A stretch of DNA of 28,936 bases from Clostridia bacterium. Lineage in GTDB: Bacteria > Bacillota_A > Clostridia > Oscillospirales > CAG-272. How positions within the stretch are numbered: the stretch's first letter is position 1; every line of letters starts with the position of its first letter. The position numbers and the translations under genes are program-made. The notes under the pieces were generated by a model that was given only the letters and a program-made list of their open reading frames with translations, was not told the DNA's origin and made no database searches. The stretch is taken from NCBI GenBank assembly GCA_017632155.1, contig JAGBRZ010000070.1:1-28936 (forward strand), in the 5' to 3' direction. Shown one piece after another: positions 7,357 to 15,238 of the stretch.

Positions 7357-8334
7357 TTACCTCTTTTGAGAAATGCAAAATTCTCGCACTGTTTCTCCCG
7401 TAGTGCGTACCTTATTATCTCTAATACTTTGAATCGGCTGAATTTTGAGTTTGCTATGCATATTTTCTTTGAAAACAAACTCAGCGAAATCGTTGAAATA
7501 CGCATCATTAGGGTTATATTCTAATATTTTTAGCAATTCCTTTCCTGCGCTGGTAAGTGAATATATACCAAAAGAAAAACTCTTTTCACCTTTCAATCCT
7601 TCCGTTAGGAGTGCGTGTCGCGTGTTGTGTGCAATTATTGAATCTTTAGATATTGTTATTGTTAATGAAACAGATCCATTGGAAACAATTAACCCACACT
7701 CATCCAATATCATAATATCTTCATATGTTACTCCATACCTGTCGTGAATCGAGGATTTTGTAGTAACAAACCAATCCCCATCCCCCTCCATAACTAAGGG
7801 TAGAGTTTTTTGGAAAATTTCTGCCTCTTTTTGAGACAGATTTCTTATTGTATCAAGTGTTCTTAAAGAAAAACTTCCGGGCTGTTTAATTTCACCTGCG
7901 AGAATTTTCCCCCATACATACTGCATTTCTTTGTTATTTATATCTTTTACGATATTGAACAACCGAGTGATCCAATCCTCGTCAACCTTTTCTTCAGAAA
8001 CATCATCTTCTTTTCCTAATTCTTGTGCTACAATTTCAAGCACATTTTCAATATTTTCCTCTTCTCGAATTTTCTCGGTTAGCATGCGTTGTTCTGCCCG
8101 CATAGCAAGCATTTCTGGAGTTCTTTCTCTCGCGTGCATCTCACCAGCAATATATACAATTTCCATATCGGGATTATCGCGAATGGTTTTTAGTTTTCTT
8201 TCATCTGCATAAGCATCAGCATCTGCTTGCTTACGTGTCCATTTTGGACCAAATACTTTTTGTACTATTTCTTGAAACTTTGTAAGAGCTTTTGCTCCTT
8301 CAGTTGCGGCTTCCATTGCGGTATTCGGATCCAT
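7357..8334 (-). CDS. DUF2806-family protein in restriction operon
   Basis: 325 aa. The central region (MQYVWGKILAGEIKQPGSFS then LRTLDTIRNLSQKEAEIF, about 140-175) matches my memory of the DUF2806 pattern. The N-terminal half is helical and charged, with ARERTPEMLAMRAEQRMLTEK. The C-terminal half may hold a winged-helix-like segment (YGVTYEDIMILDECGLI). DUF2806 has no established biochemical role that I know of, but such genes occur beside phage-defence genes. The site GGAGG is 6 nt before the ATG. Its stop is 2 nt from hsdR, so it is coupled to hsdR. It follows the small membrane coiled-coil gene by 11 nt, suggesting the two act as a pair. Confidence 0.8.
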   Translation of the reverse strand: MDPNTAMEAATEGAKALTKFQEIVQKVFGPKWTRKQADADAYADERKLKTIRDNPDMEIVYIAGEMHARERTPEMLAMRAEQRMLTEKIREEENIENVLEIVAQELGKEDDVSEEKVDEDWITRLFNIVKDINNKEMQYVWGKILAGEIKQPGSFSLRTLDTIRNLSQKEAEIFQKTLPLVMEGDGDWFVTTKSSIHDRYGVTYEDIMILDECGLIVSNGSVSLTITISKDSIIAHNTRHALLTEGLKGEKSFSFGIYSLTSAGKELLKILEYNPNDAYFNDFAEFVFKENMHSKLKIQPIQSIRDNKVRTTGETVREFCISQKR

Positions 8335-8345
8335 ATAATACCTCC

Positions 8346-8666
8346 TTACTTTTTCTTCCCAGCATTACGCATTTGTGCGCGTCCTTCAGGCGAACGCATA
8401 TATTCTCTGGTCATCGTTGAAATTAAATCTGTTCCAAGTTGGTTTTCCATCTCTTTTTGTTTTAGCTCAAGCTGATGTTTGTGTTCGATCTCCATCTTCT
8501 CTTTTTCCATTGCAAACTTTTCTCGTTCTTTTTCAATATCAAGTTCATGTTGTTTCATAAGCTTTTGAAGGTCTGCTTTGGACTGTTTACGCGCAGCCAG
8601 ATAACTTGCGATTCCAGAAACAATAGCACAAACAACAGTTGCAATATACGGCAAATACTTATCCAC
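8346..8666 (-). CDS. Small membrane-anchored coiled-coil protein
   Basis: 106 aa. Residues 4-25 form one transmembrane helix (YLPYIATVVCAIVSGIASYLA). A long charged coiled coil follows, about 28-80 (KADLQKLMKQHELDIEKERE and onward), ending in a basic tail. The likely topology is a short N-terminus outside and the coiled coil in the cytoplasm. The start is GTG at 8666, supported by GAGGTG 6 nt upstream. It probably anchors or oligomerises the DUF2806 protein encoded directly after it; this is inferred from spacing only. Confidence 0.75.
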   Translation of the reverse strand: MDKYLPYIATVVCAIVSGIASYLAARKQSKADLQKLMKQHELDIEKEREKFAMEKEKMEIEHKHQLELKQKEMENQLGTDLISTMTREYMRSPEGRAQMRNAGKKK

Positions 8667-8733
8667 TTATGTCACCTCTCATATATCCCATATAAAAATT
8701 TATACTTTTGTGTTTTTATCACTTTGTTAGATA

Positions 8734-9735
8734 CTACAGAGAAACAATATCGCTAATTAAAAGATAGGTATGTATAATGTACCTTGTTGCTTCGTCTTTG
8801 GTTACATCAGTGTGCGTTCCTTTACATACCGCATCATTAATGGCGTCTAACCTCATGCCAATACTGCTCAAATCTGAACCAACTACATCATTGTAAGTCT
8901 TGCTTCCCGACTTGGAACTGATATACTGAATCAGACGATTGATATATTGATCGGCTCCCACTTTTATAGACTTTCCATTGATCTGTACCGGAATATCCGA
9001 AGGCGGATATAGCGCATCTGCTAAATCCAACAGTATTCTTCTACATGAATGAACGGCATTGGCATAATCCTCCGGATTATCAGAGGACAAATTCTCATAT
9101 ACAGACACAAATTTCTCAATGGATTTAGGACAGTACTCTCCTAATTTTTGATTGACGTTCATTCGCGATTCCGTGAATATATCTTCTACGATGTTTCCAT
9201 ATACCAACTTATTGTATATTGTCAAAACATAATTATACAACGCGCCTTTGACCTGTGCCAATATTTGCGTTTTCTGTTGAATTTGTGAGGTTATTTGGGA
9301 ACGTTCATCCGAATTACCAGCAGGTGGGAAAAGATATTGGTTAGGATTCGCAGATGTAAGAGAAATGTCCGGGTCAACCGAGGCGGCTAATTTGATCCGC
9401 AAAGTCTCAATGCAGGATTCGATATCTGAGAGCAATGCATATGAAAGGTAATTTGCAAGTTTTTTGGTGTTATAATCATATTGCTGAAATCCTCTATGAG
9501 CAAGCACAGCTATTCTTTCTGCCTCCGATGTGTATTTGCCGTTGATTCCACGAGGGTAACCACTTGATTCGAAAGTAAAAAGCAATACTCCTTCTTGATC
9601 GCCTAACAACCGACAGAGGCGAAGGCATTTCAAAATAATATTACCAACAGGTATTTCTGACAATTCGAAGTTCTTTAATATTTCACACGATAAGTCCGTG
9701 CATTCCTTTATTCTATTACTATTCAATGTCTTCAC
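8734..9735 (-). CDS. AbiTii-domain protein, abortive-infection-like
   Basis: 333 aa. Residues about 10-70 resemble the AbiTii domain: a helical start (LSCEILKNFELSEIPVGNII), LRLCRLLGDQEG, then a Gly-Tyr-Pro element (FESSGYPRG). The C-terminal half (NAVHSCRRILLDLADALYPP, about 218-237) resembles the HEPN-like or AbiJ-like partner regions in such proteins. AbiTii proteins are associated with phage abortive infection, but the mechanism is unclear. The start is GTG at 9735 preceded by GAGGAGAG; a TTG three codons later would have better spacing to AGGTG. It lies between two membrane-protein genes inside the restriction operon. Confidence 0.7.
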   Translation of the reverse strand: MKTLNSNRIKECTDLSCEILKNFELSEIPVGNIILKCLRLCRLLGDQEGVLLFTFESSGYPRGINGKYTSEAERIAVLAHRGFQQYDYNTKKLANYLSYALLSDIESCIETLRIKLAASVDPDISLTSANPNQYLFPPAGNSDERSQITSQIQQKTQILAQVKGALYNYVLTIYNKLVYGNIVEDIFTESRMNVNQKLGEYCPKSIEKFVSVYENLSSDNPEDYANAVHSCRRILLDLADALYPPSDIPVQINGKSIKVGADQYINRLIQYISSKSGSKTYNDVVGSDLSSIGMRLDAINDAVCKGTHTDVTKDEATRYIIHTYLLISDIVSL

Positions 9736-9767
9736 CTCTCCTCAATCTCGATGCTTTATCAACTTGT

Positions 9768-10322
9768 TTACATATTGCTGTTCTTCATATACGCAAGAAT
9801 GTTCTCTATGTTTCTTATGGAATTCTCAAGTTTGTTCATTCCACTATTACTTGAACGCAAAGACATAACTTCATTGGTATACTCTGTAGTTATTTTATAA
9901 GTTTCTTGATACTGTTTATTTGTGGAACAGTCTGTGTATGTAATACTGACTGTTCCCGAATATGTTTCTCTTTCAAAATTTCCTTGTTTGGTTTCATCAA
10001 GTGCTAAAAAGTGAACCTGCTGGTTAGGTGCAATCATCGCATTGGTTAATACTTCATTGCTACTTTTTTCGCACAAGTGAATTTGGGGCGTAATTTGCAA
10101 ACTGTTTATAATTGCACTGGTTGTACCAAAATTTTTAACGCACAAATAAACGCAATTATGAAATTCTTCATACACCAGATACGCTACAACGTAAGGCCTT
10201 GCGTTTGCCTCCAGCATCTTGTTATTTTGCTTGAGTGTAATAACCACGGTAACCACCGAAATGGCTGCCAATGCGAATGATAAAATAGAGAGAATAATGT
10301 TAACAACGATTCCGATGTCCAT
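9768..10322 (-). CDS. Membrane-anchored protein with beta-rich exterior domain, unknown
   Basis: 184 aa. Residues 4-29 form a single transmembrane helix (VVNIILSILSFALAAISVVT). A short linker (KQNNKMLEANARPYVVAYLV) and a beta-rich domain of about 100 residues follow, with a helical C-terminus. The pattern helix plus ARPYV is shared by many small membrane proteins that I know only as hypothetical. The site AAGGAGG lies 6 nt before the ATG, and the gene starts 22 nt after the DUF6602-like gene. I infer a membrane sensor or effector role for one of the embedded modules; there is no direct evidence. Confidence 0.7.
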   Translation of the reverse strand: MDIGIVVNIILSILSFALAAISVVTVVITLKQNNKMLEANARPYVVAYLVYEEFHNCVYLCVKNFGTTSAIINSLQITPQIHLCEKSSNEVLTNAMIAPNQQVHFLALDETKQGNFERETYSGTVSITYTDCSTNKQYQETYKITTEYTNEVMSLRSSNSGMNKLENSIRNIENILAYMKNSNM

Positions 10323-10344
10323 GTTTTCCTCCTTAAAAGTGAGT

Positions 10345-11001
10345 TTATTGTTGTTTGAAGAAGTTGAAGAAGTTCGCGATTACGGGGTTAGCGTTATACA
10401 GTGAACAATTACCGAAGATATCACGGATAACTATGTACGGAGAAGGCGCTCCGTCCTCCCCAATATTCAATGAGAATAAGAAATCAATTTCTTTGAAGAT
10501 GTCTTTGGTTGCATCGTATGCACAATAACCTTGGAGATCCTTATCGTATGAAAAGCCGAGTTTTTTCAACACAGTTTTGTCTGATGCATCGGTTGCATAG
10601 CAAAACATTCCAACAAGAACACGAGCATTTCCGTCAATTGCTCGCGAACGTCGATGAATTTCGCCGGCAACCGTATCTAAAGCAACAAGTTCGGCGTGTT
10701 GAGCGTTGCTCTTGATTTCCATAAATAATTTGCAATCTGACAACTCATAAACAGAGAAATTTCCGACTCGAGCGTTTGCTTTCAACCAAATAAAGTCGCC
10801 CTGAGAACTTTGCCAATCGTCGTGAATGAGAATACCCGATTTCAACTGTACATGTGGATACTGACTATTAACAACCTGTTTGACAAACTTCTCACGCAAT
10901 TCTCCTTTGGTAAGATTATGCGAAATACCACTTGACGCTTTGAATTGTAGTGCCAATAGGTTCTGCAAATATGAATCTATTTCGTTTCTTAAATTTGGCA
11001 T
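10345..11001 (-). CDS. DUF6602-like putative PD-(D/E)xK nuclease-fold protein
   Basis: 218 aa from the ATG at 11001. That start has GAGGTG 6 nt upstream and lies 10 nt after the hsdS stop; a TTG at 11019 inside hsdS is the weaker alternative. The order KGELREKFVKQVV, LKSGILIHD, SSQGDFIWLK, then FMEIKSN resembles the DUF6602 pattern. It fits a PD-(D/E)xK-like active site, with Asp in QGDF and the Glu and Lys of EIK. If active it would be a nuclease working with or beside the restriction complex. Catalysis is an inference. Confidence 0.65.
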   Translation of the reverse strand: MPNLRNEIDSYLQNLLALQFKASSGISHNLTKGELREKFVKQVVNSQYPHVQLKSGILIHDDWQSSQGDFIWLKANARVGNFSVYELSDCKLFMEIKSNAQHAELVALDTVAGEIHRRSRAIDGNARVLVGMFCYATDASDKTVLKKLGFSYDKDLQGYCAYDATKDIFKEIDFLFSLNIGEDGAPSPYIVIRDIFGNCSLYNANPVIANFFNFFKQQ

Positions 11002-11011
11002 ATCAAGCACC

Positions 11012-12103
11012 TCATCCAAAATACTGTTGCATAAGGGCTTTCTTTAGTGTTTCAAGCTTTTCAAGACTCTTTTGAACTGTTACTTTCGATTTATCGGTCT
11101 GTTCAGCAAAGGCCACAAACTCGGCTTGCAGTTCTATTGGAGGCAATGGGAACTGAATATTTCTACATTGCTCCAAACTGATATTCAATTGACGGACGCC
11201 GACTGCCTGCTTCAAAAATGGCTCTAAAACAGTTGGCTGCATTAACGCTGATAATAGGAATCTCGGCAATACATTGTTCTTAGCTCTGAAAATGCTAATA
11301 GCTTGATTAATGTTCCATTCGGCAAATGCGCTTGTTACAAGCGAGAACTTTCCTAACGGGGGGCCTACAATATTCATAAGAACATCGTTTGGATATACCT
11401 TTGATCTTGATAAATTGCCGTTATGAACTGATTTGTCGATATATTGCGGAGCACAATCAAATAACAAAGAACCGTCAAAACTCAAATTGTATACTTTAAG
11501 ATATGGAATTCTATTGTCACCAAATTCTGTATATATTTCACCTGTTGGAGGTGTGGTACCTTTAGTTATAAACTCGCACACATCTTCCGCTTTAACCAAT
11601 GGAAAATTACCATTTTCAAACATCTCGATGAATCTGGATCTGACAATCTCGTCCAATTTTGAAAGTTGTTGCTTGCGAAGGAAAATTAAGTTGCTAACTA
11701 ATCCCAAAACATGTGAAATATTTGTTTGTTCTTCCGGTGTGTGATTGGGCAATGTTTCGCTACAATAATCCTTAAAATAAATGTGAGGAATTGCAGCACC
11801 TAAATAATACTTCGATAAGTTCATGTGTTCCAATGCATATGCCAAATACTCTACAGAAACACCTTCATTAGGAATGATATACTGCATTGTGCCTATAACA
11901 GAGGATTTTGCAGGCAACTGCATAACGCGCCCAACTCCTGCACCGTCCTTTACAATCGCAATGTAAGGCTTCTCTTGATGATAAAAATCAACGTTTTTTA
12001 TAAACCCACTTGCACCATAGATAGGATAAGCCCCGTTACGAGCATCTAAGTCTTTTTGAGCAATATTAGATGTCCCTTTTGTGCAAACATCACTCAGCTT
12101 CAT
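11012..12103 (-). CDS. hsdS: Type I restriction enzyme specificity subunit HsdS
   Basis: 363 aa, slightly shorter than the usual 390-420. It holds two target-recognition domains: the first with GAYPIYGASGFI and IGTMQYIIP (about 24-80), the second with TKGTTPPTG and IPYLKVYNLS (about 185-215). Each is followed by the conserved helical spacers (EEQTNISHVLGLVSNLIFLR and LQAEFVAFAEQTDK). It selects the DNA sequence for methylation and cleavage. A very strong site AAGGAGGTGGG precedes the ATG, whose first base is the last base of the preceding TAA stop. It is separated from hsdM by three genes. The two half-sites are not predictable by eye. Confidence 0.93.
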   Translation of the reverse strand: MKLSDVCTKGTSNIAQKDLDARNGAYPIYGASGFIKNVDFYHQEKPYIAIVKDGAGVGRVMQLPAKSSVIGTMQYIIPNEGVSVEYLAYALEHMNLSKYYLGAAIPHIYFKDYCSETLPNHTPEEQTNISHVLGLVSNLIFLRKQQLSKLDEIVRSRFIEMFENGNFPLVKAEDVCEFITKGTTPPTGEIYTEFGDNRIPYLKVYNLSFDGSLLFDCAPQYIDKSVHNGNLSRSKVYPNDVLMNIVGPPLGKFSLVTSAFAEWNINQAISIFRAKNNVLPRFLLSALMQPTVLEPFLKQAVGVRQLNISLEQCRNIQFPLPPIELQAEFVAFAEQTDKSKVTVQKSLEKLETLKKALMQQYFG

Positions 12104-12702
12104 TATCCCACCTCCTTGAAAAAAGAAACTATAATTTCTATCATGGGAATTACCGACATTACCGCGGTAAAAATTCCAAGAACACGTTCGCGTTCGGTAA
12201 TTTGTTCAGTTTCAATAGCCATTAATCTGAAAATACTTGCCAACATGAAAGCGATTATTGCAAAACCTATGTAATATACATAATTCAACAAACTAAAAGC
12301 CATGTTCCCGTGAAAAACACAAACACTAATAAACGCCAAAGACAGTATCCAAAGCATAACTTTTATGACATGAAAAAATATAGCTGTAATGCTTTGCATA
12401 AAAGCACCTGTCATTGAAACTCTAATTTTCTTTTTCTTTGAAAAGAATAGCAAATTCAAAAAAACCTTAATACTGTTAAAAAACACAAAAAATTGCTTTT
12501 TGAGTCCCTTTTTATCTTCATGTTTATTTACGCCAATGCTATTCTGCCATTCTTCCAATTCCGAGGCTTTTTTCTTTGCTACATTTTCTTCTTCAATTTG
12601 CTTTGCCTTTACTATTGCTTCCGCAAGCTTATCGTAATCGATTTCAAGATTTAGTTCTCCAATATTATTGACAACTTGCGGTTTATCTTTCTTTTTAGCC
12701 AT
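12103..12702 (-). CDS. Multi-pass membrane protein in restriction operon, unknown
   Basis: 199 aa from the ATG at 12702, chosen because AAGGAG lies 7 nt upstream; the longer frame reads through the end of the previous gene. The N-terminal 85 residues are charged and helical (DKLAEAIVKAKQIEEENVAK). The C-terminal half has three to four hydrophobic helices (AFMQSITAIFFHVIKVMLWI, YVYYIGFAIIAFMLASIF and VLGIFTAVMSVIPMIEIIVS). I do not recognise a family. It overlaps the HEPN-like gene by 8 nt and hsdS by 1 nt, so the three are translated together. It could be the membrane effector of the HEPN module. Confidence 0.75.
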   Translation of the reverse strand: MAKKKDKPQVVNNIGELNLEIDYDKLAEAIVKAKQIEEENVAKKKASELEEWQNSIGVNKHEDKKGLKKQFFVFFNSIKVFLNLLFFSKKKKIRVSMTGAFMQSITAIFFHVIKVMLWILSLAFISVCVFHGNMAFSLLNYVYYIGFAIIAFMLASIFRLMAIETEQITERERVLGIFTAVMSVIPMIEIIVSFFKEVG

Positions 12703-13147
12703 TTTGATTCTCCTTAACCGAGAATATTTCGGTGCATATCCTGTCAAGCGTATCTGCCAATCCAAACAGTTCCGGGATGTGTCCGATCATTGATTTGTCT
12801 TTTTCATAGTAATATCTCCATGCTTCGAAAGCATTAGAGGAGTCTTTCATAAAGCGATTCCAATTTCTTATATTGGTTTCGCGCAAGATGCTTTCTCGAA
12901 TCGTTTCGTCCAATTCTGAAAATAGCTGATCGAGCTCGTGACCGATTATAATTTCACGACTCTTTCTTTGTAACATAAGGAGTGCTTTCATGTACAATTC
13001 ACAAGAAAAGGCAAGATTAACTATTACGGGTTTAGACGGTTCTTTTTCATATATGGCATCCGCCGCTTCTTTGAAATCCTGTGCGTGCCAATATGCCAAA
13101 TGTGCAGAAACACCATAACCCAACGCCAATTCTTTTTTCTTGCCCAT
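12695..13147 (-). CDS. HEPN-like domain protein
   Basis: 150 aa, all helical. The motif VNLAFSCELYMKALLMLQRK (about 43-62) followed by GHELDQLF (69-76) is typical of HEPN-type proteins. An R-x5-H pattern (Arg64, His70) fits the catalytic Rx4-6H of HEPN ribonucleases, though its place in the fold is not certain. FMKDSSNAFEAWRYYYE (99-115) also recurs in this group. HEPN proteins act as RNases in toxin-antitoxin and defence systems or as binding subunits. A strong AGGAGGAG precedes the ATG, which overlaps the previous stop by one base. Its partner is likely the 197-aa protein just upstream. Confidence 0.7.
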   Translation of the reverse strand: MGKKKELALGYGVSAHLAYWHAQDFKEAADAIYEKEPSKPVIVNLAFSCELYMKALLMLQRKSREIIIGHELDQLFSELDETIRESILRETNIRNWNRFMKDSSNAFEAWRYYYEKDKSMIGHIPELFGLADTLDRICTEIFSVKENQNG

Positions 13148-13740
13148 TAATGCATCTCCTCCTGTTTTTTCTTTATGAATTCTTGGATAGTCATGCGGTA
13201 TTCTTTAATATTTTCCTTGTACATAGGGAAAATGATTTCATTTTCTCCTTGTGTATATACTTCTTGGGCATTATTAGCTTGTCGAAATTTATTAACATCA
13301 AAGGCCAAATGTTCTCCTGTATCTGCCTCTAAGATGATATATTCCTCATCGTCGAATATTTTAGAGGTGGCTAACAAACCTGTAAAGGTATAATCGCTTG
13401 TCCAATGAGTAATCATCCTATGATAATTAACCTCAGGCATTATGATACGCGGTTCTACTGAATCATTATCGGACACATAATGCGGATGTATCACGCGATA
13501 TATTTTACCTTGATATTTCCACGAATCGACGAATTCTTTATCTAAAAAAGACGGATATTCTTTCAATAGCGATTCGGTATGTTTTAATAGTGTTCCAAGC
13601 AAACCATCAAAAAACTTCAAGTTCTCGATATCATAATCGCCATTTGTAGTTAGTGGGATACCTGTCCATACTCTGAGATATTCAATTATGATGATTTTCC
13701 ACTCATCATCCGTAAATGAAATATTAAAATTGAATATCAT
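13147..13740 (-). CDS. Unknown protein paired with HEPN-like gene
   Basis: 197 aa, not recognised. The N-terminus is hydrophobic beta and helix (MIFNFNISFTDDEWKIIIIE). The middle is acidic and aromatic (HPHYVSDNDSVEPRIIMPEV, HRMITHWTSDYTFTGL). The C-terminus is lysine-rich. Both ends use TAATG overlaps, with hsdM before and the HEPN-like gene after, so its amount is tied to theirs. By position it could neutralise or direct the HEPN-like protein, as an antitoxin or sensor; this is inference. Confidence 0.7.
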   Translation of the reverse strand: MIFNFNISFTDDEWKIIIIEYLRVWTGIPLTTNGDYDIENLKFFDGLLGTLLKHTESLLKEYPSFLDKEFVDSWKYQGKIYRVIHPHYVSDNDSVEPRIIMPEVNYHRMITHWTSDYTFTGLLATSKIFDDEEYIILEADTGEHLAFDVNKFRQANNAQEVYTQGENEIIFPMYKENIKEYRMTIQEFIKKKQEEMH

Positions 13741-15236
13741 TATAATAACCCTTCCAACTCAGCCAATCCCTTTGTAATCTCCATTTCGAGCTCGTGCAGT
13801 TCTACCATAAGCTCTGCGGTAGAGGGATATTCCACAGGAGCATATTCCGTCTTTTTGTACTTGTTAATAGAGAGGTCATAATCGTTGCCTACAATCTCGT
13901 CCTTGGGTACAAAGAAGGATTTTTCGGTGCGTGCGCGGTCGTTTTCTGCTTCAAGGTTATGGAAACGCGCGATGATATCGGGAATATCATTTTCTTTGAC
14001 TTCGCTACGCTTATCGTCAAGGCTGAATCCATCAGCTTGCATATCGTAGAACCATACCTTATCGGTGCCGCCGTGTCCTGTCTTGGTGAAGATCAGAATT
14101 CCTGTAGAAACGCCTGCGTAGGGCTTGAACACGCCAGAAGGCATCGAAATAACTGCTTCAAGGCGATTATCATCAACGATTGCCTTGCGGATTGATTTGT
14201 GAGCCGTGGATGAGCCGAACAGCACGCCGTCGGGAACAATAACAGCACATCTACCACCTACACGGAGCATACGAAGCATCAAAGCCAGGAACAGAAGCTC
14301 GGTTTTCTTGGTCTTGCAAACCTTGAGAAGGTCGGCAGAAACGGTATCGTAATCAAGGCTACCCTTGAACGGGGGATTTGCCAGAATCAACGAATATTTC
14401 TCCTTATCGGGATTCTGATCGGACAAGCTGTCGCGATATTCGATATAGGGGTTGTCCACGCCGTGAGTCATCATGTTCATCGCGCCGATACGAAGCATGG
14501 TTCTGTCCATATCGTAGCCGTGGAACATGCCGTTCATATAGTGCGCCTTCTTCTGTCTGTTGAAAAAGATCTCCTCTTTGCGTTTTTCCTTAAGGTAGTC
14601 ACCTGCGGCAACAAGGAATCCTGATGTACCGCACGCAGGGTCGCAGATGATTTCGTCTGCCTTGGGATCCATCAGCTCTACCATCATACGAATAATATGA
14701 CGAGGAGTGCGGAACTGGCCGTTCAATCCTGACTGCGAAATCTTGGAAAGCAGATATTCGTATACGTCACCGCGAATGTCGCTATCCTTGATCTGCGCCA
14801 TCTGTGCGTAGATATCGTCAAGAATGGTTACGATCTTGTCGAGAAGCAAGGGCGTGGGAATTTTGAAAATGGCATCATCCATGTACTTGGAGTATGCGCT
14901 GTCCTTATCGTCATGAAGCCCCTTGATAAACGGGAATACCCACTCCTGAACGGTGGAATACATCTTGCCTGCGGGAAAGTCGTGGAACGTTGACCACTTG
15001 AGTTGATTGCCGTCAATCTCGCGGTCGCCAACTCTTACTTTTTCAGCGAAGATACTCTTGTGAGGAAGTCCGAGCATTACAGCTTCTTTAGCGCGGATAT
15101 TATCTGTGTCGTCAAGGTCGCGAATAAACATCAAGTATGTGACCTGCTCGATTACATCGAGGGGATTGACAAGTCCGCCTGCTGCAAACACATCCCAAAG
15201 TCCGTCAATTCTATTTTTAAGTTCGCCTGTAATCAT
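13740..15236 (-). CDS. hsdM: Type I restriction enzyme DNA methyltransferase subunit HsdM
   Basis: 498 aa, normal for the family. The N-terminal helical domain (about 1-140) is followed by an adenine N6-methyltransferase domain with motif I DPACGTSGFL at 199-208 and catalytic motif IV NPPF at 287-290. It methylates adenine in the sites chosen by HsdS and is needed for restriction. The start was placed at ATG 15236, 8 nt after GGAG and 2 nt after the fic stop; the TTG two codons earlier is too close to that site. The stop overlaps the next start as TAATG. The motifs are intact, so the host should be self-protected. Confidence 0.96.
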   Translation of the reverse strand: MITGELKNRIDGLWDVFAAGGLVNPLDVIEQVTYLMFIRDLDDTDNIRAKEAVMLGLPHKSIFAEKVRVGDREIDGNQLKWSTFHDFPAGKMYSTVQEWVFPFIKGLHDDKDSAYSKYMDDAIFKIPTPLLLDKIVTILDDIYAQMAQIKDSDIRGDVYEYLLSKISQSGLNGQFRTPRHIIRMMVELMDPKADEIICDPACGTSGFLVAAGDYLKEKRKEEIFFNRQKKAHYMNGMFHGYDMDRTMLRIGAMNMMTHGVDNPYIEYRDSLSDQNPDKEKYSLILANPPFKGSLDYDTVSADLLKVCKTKKTELLFLALMLRMLRVGGRCAVIVPDGVLFGSSTAHKSIRKAIVDDNRLEAVISMPSGVFKPYAGVSTGILIFTKTGHGGTDKVWFYDMQADGFSLDDKRSEVKENDIPDIIARFHNLEAENDRARTEKSFFVPKDEIVGNDYDLSINKYKKTEYAPVEYPSTAELMVELHELEMEITKGLAELEGLL

Positions 15237-15238
15237 TT

